A DNA stretch of 64,000 nucleotides from Ilex aquifolium. Taxonomy: Eukaryota; Streptophyta; Magnoliopsida; Aquifoliales; Aquifoliaceae. Under the pieces are notes generated by a model, which was not told where the DNA came from, searched no databases, and saw only the letters and a program-made list of their open reading frames with translations. The translations under genes were made by a program, and so were the position numbers. The stretch spans positions 16,837,089-16,901,088 of the forward strand of contig OX637405.1 of NCBI GenBank assembly GCA_951799425.1, written 5' to 3'. Positions 43,281-55,265 of this stretch are shown piece after piece (within the stretch, counting starts at the first letter, position 1; each line of letters begins with the position of its first letter).

Positions 43281-44969
43281 TGATGCATAGTTAAAATTAA
43301 CATTTCACTATGCACTTACAAGACTAATTATGCTTTGATGGAGTTTAAATGATGACATTTCAGGAAAAAAGTTGTACAAAGGCCTAAAGTCAATGAATAA
43401 CAAACTTTCAAGCAACACCTACGTGTTCTCGAAGAGAATTGGAGAAGGAGGGGGCAAAGCATCCACGTTCGAACGCCAATCCACATTCAAACGCCATCTT
43501 TAAAATAGTTGAGGCCCCCCAAGGACATTGCTAGGGTGATGGCACGTGGCATGTTGTAGCTATTCCCTGAGAAGAACAATAGCTGCTTGAGTATAACGTT
43601 CGAACGCCAATCCATGTTTGAATGCCATCTTGAATTATTTGAGTACCTCCAAAAGACTACTAGGGTGATGAGACATGGCTTGTTGCAGCTATCTACTGTG
43701 GGTGACAAAAGCCACTTGAGTACCACATTCAAACTCCAGTCAGCGTTCGAACACCAATCACAGAAGATAGGATTCCATGTTCGAACGCCAACCATGTTCG
43801 AACGTAAATCCTAGACAGGCTGCAGGAAGATTAGATCTCCATCCAGATTTTGGGCATTCACTTGGACTTTCGGCACCTAGAACTATTCTTTTACTCTCCT
43901 TTTACCCTCTCCCCCTTGCCTATAAATACCTTCCATTGGAGTTTGTTAAGGGATCATCTTTTGGAAGAAGAGGAAACCCTCCAAAAGTAACTAGCTTTCT
44001 ACTTTCATTATTAGTTTCATTAGCTTCCATTGTAAAAGTTTCTTTCTTCACTTAAAGGAGTGAAACTCTTCCACCTTTCTAGCTCTCTTGTATCCTTGAA
44101 GGGTGGAAAGTGATTCACTCGATCTTCGTCGATGATAGGCTTATTGTGTAGTGTAGTTTCTTTTGTAACTCTTCTACTTGGAGGGATGAGAATCACTCAC
44201 TTTTCTAGCTTTCTCAAGGCCATGAAGAGTGAGTAGTTTCTCATTCACTCTTTAGTACGAGGTGATGGACATGTACAAATCATTAGGAAGTTATTTTTGT
44301 GCATTTCATTTATGCTTAATGCTTTATCTGTTGATTACTTATTCAATGATTGAACGCATCTAGCAAAGTTAAGGTACTTTATACAACCATAAGTCCTTTC
44401 TAAGACAAGATCACTCTTGGCATAGTAGGATTCATTGGTTCTTTGCAAGTACTCCAGCTAGATCTTCATGACTACATTTCAATCTTCACTACTATTGTGC
44501 TTCAACTAAGAATGGAATACTAACACAGTGGTTGGATGACTTGTAGAATTACTTGTTTATTTGTAGACGGGTTGAGTCTCGGCACTGACAATTCTTGTAA
44601 ATCACTACAAAGACATCGGAATCCTGCTCTTAATTCTCACAGTCCATCTTTATCCTCCAATTATCTTACTGTTGACATCGGGGTTAATTGAGTTCTCAAG
44701 CACAAATAGAACAACTGGATGATTGACTACATGTCCAGATCCTTGAGCTAAAGGGTGACTCTTTCATTTGAGAGAATGTTATATTTTGTCTAGAAAATCC
44801 CATAAACATCATAACTTCAAATCTCAAGGGTTTCAGTCACTTTGGTCTCTGTAACTATTTACTCCAAAACACCAACATTAGTTCCCTGTGGATTCGAATC
44901 CGAACTTAACCGGATTATAACTAAAACTTAACCACCAGCACTTGGGTGTACACATTTCAGATCAAGTCA
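43281..44969 (+). mobile_element. Family G LTR, left copy (5' LTR of the G element)
   Basis: 1,689 bp, TGATGCATAG...GATCAAGTCA. It is followed by the PBS TGACGCCGTTGCTGGGGA (44976-44993). A GTTCGAACG palindrome cluster lies at 43463-43808 and TATAAATA at 43921-43928. It is preceded by a polypurine tract, so it also ends the extra 3' UTR copy to its left. Confidence 0.92.
43458..43808. repeat. GGCGTTCGAACGCC palindrome cluster, left G LTR
   Basis: About nine copies, e.g. ACGTTCGAACGCC, ACATTCAAACGCC, ATGTTTGAATGCC, GCGTTCGAACACC and ATGTTCGAACGCC. The decayed ones differ mostly by C-to-T or G-to-A at CpG. The cluster ends about 110 bp before the TATA box. Confidence 0.93.
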
Positions 44970-45077
44970 AGTTTTTGACGCCGTTGCTGGGGAACCTTAC
45001 AGTGTTTTAAAGTAAAAGGTTAAAAGACATTTATTTGTTGTATATATTTTTGATTTACTGTATATAATTCTCATTTT

Positions 45078-46273
45078 ATGTCTGAGGATGATCCTCGCTT
45101 TCCAAATTTGCCAGAAGAATCTGTTGGGCCTGAAAATCAGTCTGGACCATCTTCACCTCGATCAGTAGCAGACTCATTTGATAATAGCATGGACAATAAT
45201 GGGAGAGAATGGGAAGTTCCTGAGAGAGAGGGGAACGTTCCTAACATTCGAACTCTACGGGATTATTTGCATCCCACATGAAATAGTGTCCTCTCTTGTT
45301 TTGTGTTTCTTGCAAATGCGCCCCTCTTTAATGTAAAGGCGGGGACAGTATAATTACTACCTCAATTTCATGGACTCGAACCAGAAAACCCATATCTGCA
45401 TATTAAAGATTTTGACGAGGTATGTGGAACATTCCAAGATAATTCTGAACTGACCAAGTCGAAACTTTTTCCTTTGCCTTTAAAGGACAAAGCTAAACAA
45501 TGGCTAAATTCTTTGAAAGCCCATTCAATACCAAACTGGCAGGCATTACAGAATGAGTTTTTTAGAAAGTTTTTTCTTCTACATCGTACTAATGCACTCA
45601 AAAGGCAAATCATCAATTTTTTGGTTAAAGATGGAGAAACATTTTACCAATGTTGGGAGAGATTCAAGGATATTCTCCAATCTTGCCCACACCATACTTT
45701 TGAGAATTGGACTTTGGTAGGATTTTTCGATGATTCTCTACCCACTAGACTACGTCAGTTTGTTGAAATGATGGCTCAAGCAGATTTCATGGGAAAAAGT
45801 CCAGAGGATGCATTCAATTTTGTTGACACCATATCCGATAGTTCTCAGATGAGGGACTCAGCCTCTCCTACCACTGTTGAAGCCAAATCATCTACTTCCC
45901 AAGGGGGTAAGTATGTCTTGAGAGAAGATGATGACCTGAGAGTGAAAATGACTACCTTGTCTCGAAAGCTTGAAGCTCTAGAGATGAAAAAGGTAAATCA
46001 AGTTGATGTTGGGCCTCCCATAAAACAATTGTGTGGGATTTGTGCGCTGATAAGGCACCCTACTGGGGAGTGTCCTACCATTTTGGCATTCAAAGAGGTC
46101 TTGTTAAAACAAAAAAAATGCAGTTTCCAATTTTAACAAGTCTTATTCTAACCCGTATTCTGAAACATATAATCCAGGGTGGCGGAAACACCAGAACTTC
46201 AGTTGGAGGAACACACAACAAACTCCCATGAATCCACAACAAGGTTCACAGCCACCACCTCAAGGAACTTCTA
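45078..46273 (+). pseudogene. gag: gag of the family G element (broken)
   Basis: It starts with an acidic N-terminus (MSEDDPRFPNLPEESVGPEN), then VPNIRTLRDYLHPT, KLFPLPLKDKAKQWLNSLKA, FFRKFFLLHRTNALKRQIIN, CWERFKDILQSCPHHTFENW, GKSPEDAFNFVDTISDSSQM and a knuckle-like CGICALIRHPTGECPTILAF near 46035-46090. An Asn/Gln/Pro-rich tail reaches the LTR at 46274. The same protein family as the gag at 33383. A few breaks. Confidence 0.88.
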
Positions 46274-48330
46274 TGTAAAACCCGGGTAAATTTGAACTTT
46301 TTATGAGAAAGGGCAAAACGGTAAATTGCCACTACGGTGCGAGTTGAGAACCCTTATTTTTATAGAGCTCGGATGACGAAACAGACCTCATCGTTAGATT
46401 CTTCTCACGAAATCTAGTTACCCAGACAAATTTCGTTGGATTCTGAGATAGTCGAAATTTTTCACGTTTTACGAGGTGATCGGGTCTCGGGTGACCCAAA
46501 AACGAAATTTTTAATAAAATTTTGAAAGTTAGAAAATAATTTAAAGCAAGTTGAAATAAAAATATTTGAACTTGAACTTGAGCGAAATTTAATCATTTCG
46601 GGGCGAAAATGGACCCGGGAAATGGGGGCGTGTGGCGCGACGTGGACCAAGCGTTAAAGGGTATAAATAGGAACAAAAATCTCTGCTGATTCCAGTGTGT
46701 TAACGTTGGAAGAGAGGAAGAGGGAGAATGGATGAAAAAAAGAGAGATTCAAGACTTCTCTCTACGATCTCCGCCTCTCCGTCCCTCGAATTAACTCGAG
46801 CCAAGAATTAAAGTCGGTCTCCTCAACGAGGGCTACGCTTACGTACCAAAAAGAACAAATCTCACCGAAGTTTTCGAGACGGAATTTTAGAGAAATCAAG
46901 GTTTGAGCTTGGGGGTGTATTCTTGGAGCTTACCAACGTTCTTTTACGCTTCAAGAGGTAGGGTTTTCATCCTACTTAGGTTTATTTCCAACCTAGGATG
47001 ATTGTATGAAATGGGTAGGTTGTTAGATGTGATTTAACAAATGCCTATTGTATTTAAAATGTGAAAATGGGTATTGGAAATGGTTACAATAAATTCTATC
47101 TTGACTTGAATACATAAGAATTGCTAGATTGTGATTTCTTGGAATTTTGATAATTGGGTATGTGAAAATCACTAAATGTGATTTTTTGATTTATGTGATG
47201 ATTATGGGCATTTTATGTGAAAACATGATTTAGTGCCTTGAAGGTGTTTGACTAAATGCCTATGTGAAAATTAAATGTGTTATTCCACAGATTATGTATG
47301 ACATGCTTGAGAAAAATTGTTGTTAAGTGTGAATGTTGGTATATGTTTATGATATATTGGCATTGTGATGACTTTATGGAAGTTATATGCTTTGGATATA
47401 ATTTGCCATGAAAATGTTGAATGTGGTTAAATTAGTCCATATGACATTCATTACATATGGGGCATGACATTGATATTGCAATGGTATATTACATTGCATT
47501 TGCACGGAGGCATCACATTCATGGGCATGAGGCATGAGTGTGGGTGTGTGTGCATGGTTGATCAAACACCATTTTTGGTGGTTGATAAGTGTTCTCGGGA
47601 CGGTTGGATCGAAGATCTTGCTGAGTTGCATGAAAAACTTGTGTCGGGTATAGCAAGTAGGGCCAGATTTCCCCTCGGGTGCAAGACCCGACTACTTGGT
47701 TCATACACTCCCCTGTGGTGCAATTCCGGAAAAGTGTATTGGTGTGTGGAACCGGCGGTGCAACACCAAAAATCCCCTACCCAACAAAGACACATGATTT
47801 AGTTTTATAAAATAGTCATTCGATGTGTAACATCCAACCAAGATACATGATTTTGTTTTATAATAAAGACATGATTTTTATTTCAAAAAGATCATTGGAT
47901 GTATTTCATCAATGGCGGATTTATACACATTGGCATTGCATTGTGTTGTGGGAGCCGGAGTGGGCTCGAGTTAAAGTGCATGAGTGATTTTCAACTCATT
48001 TCATGGCATGATATGGTGATCTCCAACATTGAATTGCATATTCTTGTTTGGAATGTATGTTGCTTGTTGAAATTGCATGTGACAGTTCATATGCATCTTG
48101 GTTGGAGAGTAGCCTCTTTAGGAGATACTCTATTGAGCGTGGCTCACCCTATATGGGAAAATATTTCAAGTGCGGGGTTCACGTCAGTGGAAGACTCTCA
48201 ATCGAGGCCTAAATGTTGAAGAAAAGCCGACTTGTGGCTTTTAATCCATTTTCGTAAGACATTTGTAAAGTTAGTTTTTGGGCATGTAATGTATGTAAAC
48301 GAATTGTAATTTGAACTTGTATTAACTATG
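46274..48330 (+). mobile_element. Tekay-like LTR inserted in the G element, partial
   Basis: It starts exactly at TGTAAAACCCGGGTAAATT, next to gag sequence, and follows the 52404-54815 LTR (opposite strand) closely. TATAAATA is at 46662-46669. Homology ends near 48330, where RNase H coding sequence of the host element begins, so the LTR lacks its last few hundred bases. Confidence 0.87.
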
Positions 48331-48716
48331 TTTGATGTATATTGGACGTATGTGATTTACTATGCAAGCAAAAATTTGAATGATGCTCAAATGAATTATT
48401 CCACAACTAAAAAAGAATTGCTTGCTGTGGTTTTTGCTCTAGGGAAATTTCGTTTTTACCTTCTTGGTTCATATGTTATTGTGTTCACTGATCATGCAAT
48501 ATTGAAATTCTTACTCACAAAGAAAGATGCCAAGCCACGACTCTTAAGATAGATACTCTTATTACAAAAGTTTGACCTGATCATTAAGGATAAAAAAGGA
48601 GTCGAGAATGTGGTGGCAGATCATCTATCTAGGCTAACATATGAATTTCATGAGGATGGCCTACCAATCAATGAAAATTTCCTTGATGAACAACTGTTCA
48701 CAATCGTGGAAACACC
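48331..48716 (+). pseudogene. pol: RNase H of the family G element (broken)
   Basis: YYASKNLNDAQMNYSTTKKE, LLAVVFALGKFRFYLLGSYV, IVFTDHAILKFLLTKKDAKP, then the connection ENVVADHLSRL. The catalytic pattern TTKKE and FTDH is visible. RT and protease of this element are not seen between gag and here. Confidence 0.88.
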
Positions 48717-49852
48717 ATGTACGCGTATATTGCTGCTAACTTCTTTGCTACTGGTACGTTTCCTCCTACATTTACAATGATGGATGAGAAGAAATTTCTG
48801 AGGGAGGTTCGCAATTTTTTTTGGGAGGATCCATGCATGTTTAAGTACTGTAAGGATCAGATCATAAGGTGTTGTATCCCCAATCAAGAGAGCAGACAAG
48901 TAATATATTTTTGTCATTCTGAAGCATGTGGTGGCCATTTCTCATTTAAAAAAACCACCACGAAAATCTTACAGTGTGGATTTTATTGGCCCACACTTTT
49001 TAAAGATGTTCATGCCTTCTGTATAACATGTGATAGATGTCAAAGGTTAGGAAGCATTTCTAAAAGAAACATGATGCCCTTGAACCCCATTCTGGTAATT
49101 GAAATTTTTGATTGTTGGGGAATCAATTTATTGGGACAATTTCCCCCTTCCTTTGGCTATCTATATATTTTAGTGGCTGTTGATTATGTATCCAAATGGG
49201 TTGAAGCAATTCCATGCCACAATAATGATCACCAAACAGTGATCAAATTTTTAAAAGAAAACATTTTGTCTAGGTTTGGAATTCCTAAATCCATTATAAG
49301 TGATGGGGGTGCTCATTTTTGCAGTCGTTCTTTTTGGAATTTGATGAAAAAGTACTTGATTTCTCATAAAATTGCAACCCCTTATCATCCGCAGACTAGT
49401 GGACAAGCTGAATTAGCTAATCGAGAGATCAAACTGATTTTAGAAAAGCGGTAAACCCGGACCGTAAAGATTGGTTGTTAAGACTAACTGATGCACTCTG
49501 GGAATATCTCATTGCTTTTAAAATAATTTTGGGCATATCTCCTTATCAATTAGTCTATGGCAAGCCTTGTCACCTACCTGTGGAATTGGAACACATAGCA
49601 TACTAGGCCATTAAAACCGTGAACTTTGACCAAGACAAGGCTAGAATCTCAAGAAAATTTCAAATCAATGAGCTGGAAGAGTTAAGGAATGAGGCATATG
49701 ACAATGCTAAAATTGCAAAGGAAAGGATGAAATCTTTTCATGACAAAAACATAGTGAGAAAATCCTTTACCCCTTCACAAAAAAGTCATTTTATTCAATT
49801 CAAGGCTCCGCCTGTTTCGAAGACTTTGTTAAAGATGTGGAAACCATTTTTT
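48717..49852 (+). pseudogene. int: Integrase of the family G element (broken)
   Basis: RNFFWEDPCMFKYCKDQIIR leads into the HHCC finger (FCHSEACGGHF, CITCDRCQRLG). The catalytic core follows with IFDCWGINLLGQFP, YVSKWVEAIPCHNNDHQTVI, IISDGGAHFCSRSFWNL and [17 protein letters not shown], so the D, D and E positions are present. After that come PYQLVYGKPCHLPVELEH and NELEELRNEAYDNAKIAKER. Few breaks; the core itself is open over about 245 codons. Confidence 0.92.
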
Positions 49853-50282
49853 TAATGGATCCAAAATATTTCGTGGAGATTTGCGTCTGCCGACACAAAA
49901 AAAAAAGGGTCGGGTCAGGAAAAATTCGACCCCACCTGATCCGAACAGACGCCTTTATAAGGCCTCCAAACCCTAATCCCTTTTTCCCCATTCGCCACTG
50001 TTCTTCTTCTTCTTCTTCTTTATTCCCTTTTCTCTTCAAATGATCCACTCTCTGCAAATCCATGGCCACACAATCCTTTGTTTCATGTTTTGCAGTTTAT
50101 TTTTGTATTTTTTCATGGGTGTCTTTCTTCTGTTTGCACTTATGCACAAGGGTTTCCATCTTAACCGAAACCCAGATTTTTGTGAAGATGATTAAATTGT
50201 GTATTTTGTTTGTAGACGTTGGCAGATGAATAGATCTCTACTTTCAACCCTAACTACACTTTGCGTATACTGGTAAATTTGA
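49853..50282 (+). other. Post-integrase region with TATA-like and CT-rich leader
   Basis: GGATCCAAAATATTTCGTGG, an A-run, GGTCGGGTCAGG, then CCTTTATAAGGCCTCC (about 49948-49965) and CCAAACCCTAATCCC with (TTC)n. It resembles a promoter plus leader. No other copy in the window supports it. Confidence 0.35.
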
Positions 50283-50940
50283 AACAATGAGGGCAATGTT
50301 GAGTTTAGGTTGGGGGTGAGAACTATAGTTCATATTTTGTGCTTTTAAAAATTTTTCTTGATCATATTGTGTATTTTGCCTTGTATTTCGTATTTATATA
50401 GTCTTTATAGTATATATAAAAAAAAATTGATGATCATGTCTTTAAGGCAACTTCAATTGTCTTTGTGACTGGCAAATGTTAAAGAACCAGGTGTCTTAAG
50501 CTTAGCAAGTATGGATAGTAAGATTTTTTGGTTCAGTTTAGGCATTTTATGCACATTGCCATATGATTTGCATGCTGTGATAATGAGAAAAGCAAAATTA
50601 GTGAGAAAAATTGAAATTCGAGAAAAGCAAGCGAAAACCACTGTGTGGAAAAAGCACTTTTGTTAAACGTCGTTGTGCCAAAAGACTGGGTGCATGTAAA
50701 CAATGTGGCAGGATCTTTCACATGAAGGAATATAATCAGTGTTCTAATCCAATTTCTGGTCGCGCACTTGATCGTTTAGATTGGATAGTCTATAGGCAGA
50801 GTAAGGATTTTCTTGAGACGCTATACTATACCAGTCCTGTACTTACACGTTATGTGCGACAAGAAGTTAGAAGAGTCACTGATTGTTTGAATGACATGGA
50901 GATAGGGCAAGACTCGGATTAGAATGCTTTTTGACAAAGT
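50283..50940 (+). CDS. Cysteine-rich small ORF of family G (103 residues)
   Basis: 50611-50922 encodes a basic, cysteine-rich protein: KPLCGKSTFVKRRCAKRLGA, CKQCGRIFHMKEYNQC, SNPISGRALDRLDWIVYRQS, then VLTRYVRQEVRRVTDCLNDM and an acidic end. The Cys/His spacing (C...C-x2-C-G-x4-H-x6-C) suggests a small zinc-binding fold. About 320 bp upstream is conserved with 31261-31425. It sits between integrase and the third ORF, on the element's strand. The frame is open here; the 5' part may have been longer, since the related copy begins further upstream. Family unrecognised. Confidence 0.6.
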
Positions 50941-51189
50941 TATGGAAAACCATGTTTTTTATGAAGGTTTATGGTCCAAACTTTTTTGTAAAAAGTGTAA
51001 ATATCTTTTTATTAAATGTACAAACTCTTTTTGTTGAAATAAAGATGTGGGCCGAGTAAGGAATGTCCTAAAATACCAATGAAGTTGTAGCGTGGGTAAG
51101 GACTTATCCTAAGACGCCATAATTTTCCAAGTTCAATTTGTGCATATAGTCTTCTTTTAATATGTGTATATAAATGTGTATAAATTCTG
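50941..51189 (+). other. AT-rich linker in the G element
   Basis: Follows the cysteine-rich ORF. TTGTTGAAATAAAGATG near 51031 could be a polyadenylation signal (AATAAA). Nothing else is recognised. Confidence 0.4.
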
Positions 51190-51530
51190 ATATTGATTTG
51201 GCGTTCGAACGCCATTTCACGTTCGAACGCCAGGAGCTCATAGTACTTTGGCCTCTGTAGAACATCAAAAGTATTGAGAGGACCCTACGTTCGAACGCCT
51301 AACGAACGTTTGAACTAGGACCCAACGTTTAAACTCCATCCTCACGTTTCAACTAGGATCCCACGTTCGAACTCCATCCTCACGTTCGAACTTCATTCTC
51401 ACGTTCGAACTAGAGGAGCTTACAGTACTTTCATCTCTACAGAACGTTCGAACCTTCTTTTAAAATTCCTTCTATCCTCGTTCGAACGTCAGTAACGTTC
51501 GAACGTTGGCTGCTTGGGTATAAATTCCTG
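51190..51530 (+). promoter_or_regulatory. Internal promoter-like region with GTTCGAACG palindromes
   Basis: At least ten GGCGTTCGAACGCC-type sites lie at 51200-51507, several perfect (TTGGCGTTCGAACGCCA, ACGTTCGAACGCCAGG). They are mixed with a repeated GAGCTnACAGTACTTT unit (51234, 51418). The last site, AACGTTCGAACGTT (51494-51507), lies 11 bp before TATAAAT (51519-51525). A C-rich, T-rich leader and the third ORF follow. The palindrome is the same as in this element's own LTRs. Promoter activity is inferred. Confidence 0.65.
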
Positions 51531-51689
51531 GTTTGTCTTCCCCACTTCAAAACCACCCAAAACCCTTCAAGTTCTTTAAACCCCAGATCGCCCCTTCACT
51601 ACCCAAGCCTCAAATCCTCATCCTCTTTCATTTTCTACCCAAAATCAAGCATCTAAACCACATTCCCATCTCATTTCTCACATTTTAAC

Positions 51690-52403
51690 CAAGAAATCCA
51701 AGTTTTTCTTGCCCTCAAACCCCAAAAATCTGAAAATGCATCCTAGAATGAAAATGCCCGCTAGGTGAAAGGCGGCCAAACAAGAACCCAACATTGTGGA
51801 GAAGGTGATCGAGTAAAGGGAGGGGAGGCCACCATTGGTCTGAAGGTACGATCGAACTCGCTTCCCCAGTGCTCTAACCATCAATAGGTACGATAATTTC
51901 TTTCAAAACCAAGCCATTGTTTGTGAACGTACAGTTGAATTGTTGGATTTTGCGAAATTAGGAATTTATGCAAATATGGGGGCGAGAGGTTGGATTATGT
52001 ATTTGAGAAATGGTGTTGATGCGGTGAAAGAAATTGGTGAGGGAATTTTACTCCAATGCCGAGATTGTGAACGGGGCTATCAAGACATATGTGAGGGGGG
52101 CTCACATCAACGTGGATGAGGATTATATTGTGGAGATGAGGGTCGTACCACGAGTACCAAGGCCTAGCTACCCCCAGGAGGAATGTGGAGATGGACGTGG
52201 TTGGTGTTGAGTTGACAGGATTGTCGACATTTGCTTGGGGAGGAAGGAGGTTCTTTAGGCAAAGGGAGTTGACGGACAAATACAAGATGCTCAATTTGAT
52301 TTTCGTCTCAAACCTTGCTCCCATTGAACGCAAGAACGAGATCCTCCCGGAGATGGCTCGATTGATATATGCGATAGGTAAGAACCAAAGCATAGACCTG
52401 CCA
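51690..52403 (+). pseudogene. Third ORF of family G, first part (broken)
   Basis: Forward frames with VRTVELLDFAKLGIYANMG, ARGWIMYLRNGVDAVKE, RELTDKYKMLNLIFVSNL, IERKNEILPEMARLIYAIGK and NQSIDLP. The 'ARLIYAIGKxxSIDLP' phrase is typical of the 'putative plant transposon protein' family found after integrase in Athila-type elements. Function unknown. It is interrupted at 52404 by the minus-strand Tekay-like LTR; the rest lies at 54821-55265. Several breaks. Confidence 0.7.
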
Positions 52404-54815
52404 TGTGATGCCCCTAAAACCGGGGGTCCTTTGTCAATCCGTTGACCAATCGTCAACCCGCGGAAATAGCTATGAATGCCACATAACCCGTCATCACGGC
52501 ATAACATCGCCTTTACCGGAATCACAATAATTCAGAGTTTGGGCAGAGCCTCCCTTGTTCAAGGCACTCCTAAACTCATGACTTGTATACATTTAATCAC
52601 ATGACCCATCTGAGGTCCTATATACCACAATTTATACTCCATTATTGTCCAATTACATCATTTAAATAAGAGAACACAAGGCCTGAAAGCATGGCAAAAC
52701 ATTATCAAAATTTCAGATTTTTGGAAAACCTACCAGTGGGTTTGTCAGTTCTATCGGTAGGTTTTCCAACACATGTATAATGCAGTTCTCCACATAAAAC
52801 ATGGTCCACACAAGTTCTATCACAATCCTTGTCATATAATTACACGCCAAAACTAAGTTTTTTTACAAGGTTTTACAAAAATGGTTTTAAAAGCCATAAG
52901 TTGGTTTTCCTTTATCTTTGAAGCTCCGAGTGAGAGCCTTCCTCCGGCGTATAGCTCGCAATTGAAATGTTTTCCCATAAAGAGTGAGCCACGCTCAATA
53001 GGATATCTCCTAAAGAGGCTACTCCCCAACCTAAGTGCATATGAAATGTTCAAATGCAAGATTCAACAAGCAACAACCATCCCAAACAAGAATATGCAAT
53101 TCAATGTTGGAATTCTACCATGTCATGCCATGAAATGAGATGAGACTCACTCATGCACTTTAACCTGAGCCCACTCCGGCTCCTACAACACAATGCAATG
53201 CCAATGTGTATAAATCCGCCATTGATGAAAAACATCCAATGATCATTTTGGTATAAAAGTCATATTTTTATTATAAAACAAAATAATGTATCTTTATTGG
53301 ATGTTACACATCGAATGACTATTTTATAAAACAAAATCATGTGTCTTTGTTGGGTAGCGGAGTTTTGGTGTCGCACCGCCGGTTCCGCACACCGATACAC
53401 TTTTCCGGAATTACACCACAGGGGAGTGTATGAACCAAGTAGCCGGGTCTTGCACCCGAGGGAGAATCTAGTCCTGCCTGCTATACCCGATACAAGTTTT
53501 TCATGCAACCATGCAACTTAGTCGGATCTTCGATCCAACCTTCCCGAGTTCACTTATCAACCACCAAGAATGGTGTTTGATCAACCATGCACACACACCC
53601 ACACTCATACCTCATGCCCATGAATGGACTGCCTCCGTGCATATGCAATGTAATGAGCAATTGCAACATCAATATCATATCCATATGTAATGAATGCCAT
53701 ATGGATTATTTCTACCACATTTCAACACATACCATGGATAATTACATCATAAGCATATAATCTCCATAAATCATCACAATGTTAATATATCATAAGCACA
53801 TATCAACATTTACATTTCCAATTGTAAATCACATCTTAAGCATATGATTTACATTTACCACATCATCTAAGCATGTTATTTTAATTTCATCAAAACAACA
53901 ACTTTAATCATTTAAGACATTTTATCAAACACCTTCAAGGCACCACTCATGTAAACACATAACATGCCCAAAATTCCACATTTCTCAAGAAATTACATTA
54001 AACAATTTCTACCTACCCAATTTAAGATAGAATTTATTTTACCCATTTACAATACCCATTTCACAAAAATCAACAATAGGCAAGTGTTAAATTTCTCTAA
54101 CAACCCACCATTCCATAAAATCAGCCTAGGTTGAAGATAAACCTAATTAGAATGAAAACCCTACCTCTTGAAGCATAAAGCAACCGTAGGAAACCCCAAG
54201 AACACAACCCAAGTTCTTAGCCTTTGATTTCCCAAAATTCCGTTTCTTGAAATTCGGTGAAATTCTTCCTTTTTGGTATGGTCTTGTAGCCCTCAACGAG
54301 GAGATCGACTTTAATTCTTGGCTTGTGTTGATTCGAGCGATGGAGAGGCGTAGATCGTAGAGAGAAGTTTGGAATCTCTCTTAGCAGACTTGTGGGGAAA
54401 AAATATGATTTTCTTCCCCCTTTTTATACCCCCTAAAGGTCCACAACGCACCACACAACCTCCTTTCTCGGGTCCGTTTCCATTCCGAAACGATTAATTT
54501 TCGCCCCCCGGTTCAAGTTCAAAATATTTTTGTATGAACTTTCTTTAAATTATTTTCCAACTTTTGAAATTTTATTTAAAATTTCGTTTTTGGGGTTACC
54601 CTGAGACCCTATCGCCTCGTAAAACGCAAAAAATCTGACTATCTCAGAATTTGACGAAATTTGTCTGGGTAACTAAATTTCGCGTGACGAATCCAATGGT
54701 GAGGTCCGTTTCGTCATCTGAGTTCTAGAAAAATTCAGGTTTTCAACCCGTACCAAAATTACAAATTACTGTTTTGCCCTTTTTCATAAAAGTTCAAATT
54801 TACCCGGGTTTTACA
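52404..54815 (-). mobile_element. Tekay-like solo LTR, minus strand, 2,412 bp
   Basis: On the minus strand it starts TGTAAAACCCGGGTAAATT (54815) and ends GGGGCATCACA (52404). Flanks TGCCA (52399-52403) and TCCTA (54816-54820) match at 3 of 5 positions, and the third ORF resumes right after, so this is an old clean insertion. Palindromes at 52728-52765 are decayed (CCTACCAGTGGG, CTATCGGTAGG). TATA (GGGTATAAAAAG) is near 54420 on the minus strand. Confidence 0.88.
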
Positions 54816-54820
54816 TCCTA

Positions 54821-55265
54821 TCCTTTATACTGACTAATATGATGAAGGGATGTGATGCAAAGAGGAATTCACTCCCCTTCGGCATGCTAGTGACAAAGAT
54901 ATGCTTGGATTAGGGAGTGAAGGTTAGGCCAGAGATGGGAGTGCTCAAGCCAATGGGATCTTTGAACAAGGTGTCGTTCCGAAGGAGACAAGAACATAGC
55001 GGAGGGCCAGCGGCGAGGCAGGATGTGCCACCAGCGTAAGGTACTGATGAAGTTCAGGATGCCTTGGACGTTGAGGAGGAGAGAAAGGCTAAGCAGACCC
55101 ATGTAGATGAGATTCCAGCACCCGATGGACGCTACGAGATATCATGCTTGGCATCGAGGCTAAGTAAGATGAGATTCTCCGACAGCAAGAGGAGATTCTC
55201 CGTCTTTTGAGAGGTGGAGTTGGAGGACCTTCAGGCTCTGGAGAGGCGAGAGAGTGAGAATGATT
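54821..55265 (+). pseudogene. Third ORF of family G, last part (broken)
   Basis: Continues after the LTR with NSLPFGMLVTKICLD, VKVRPEMGVLKPMGSLNKVS and FRRRQEHSGGPAARQ, then an acidic tail. SLPFGMLIT..L and a basic/acidic tail are usual for the C-terminal half of this post-integrase family. Confidence 0.7.

Noticed and set aside
49853-50045. Host gene promoter with TATA and CT-rich leader
   Set aside because: It lies inside the G element between integrase and the cysteine-rich ORF and has no host gene downstream; kept only as a weak feature.
50611-50922. Host zinc-ribbon or ribosomal protein
   Set aside because: Position, and a second copy in another element, tie it to the retroelements.
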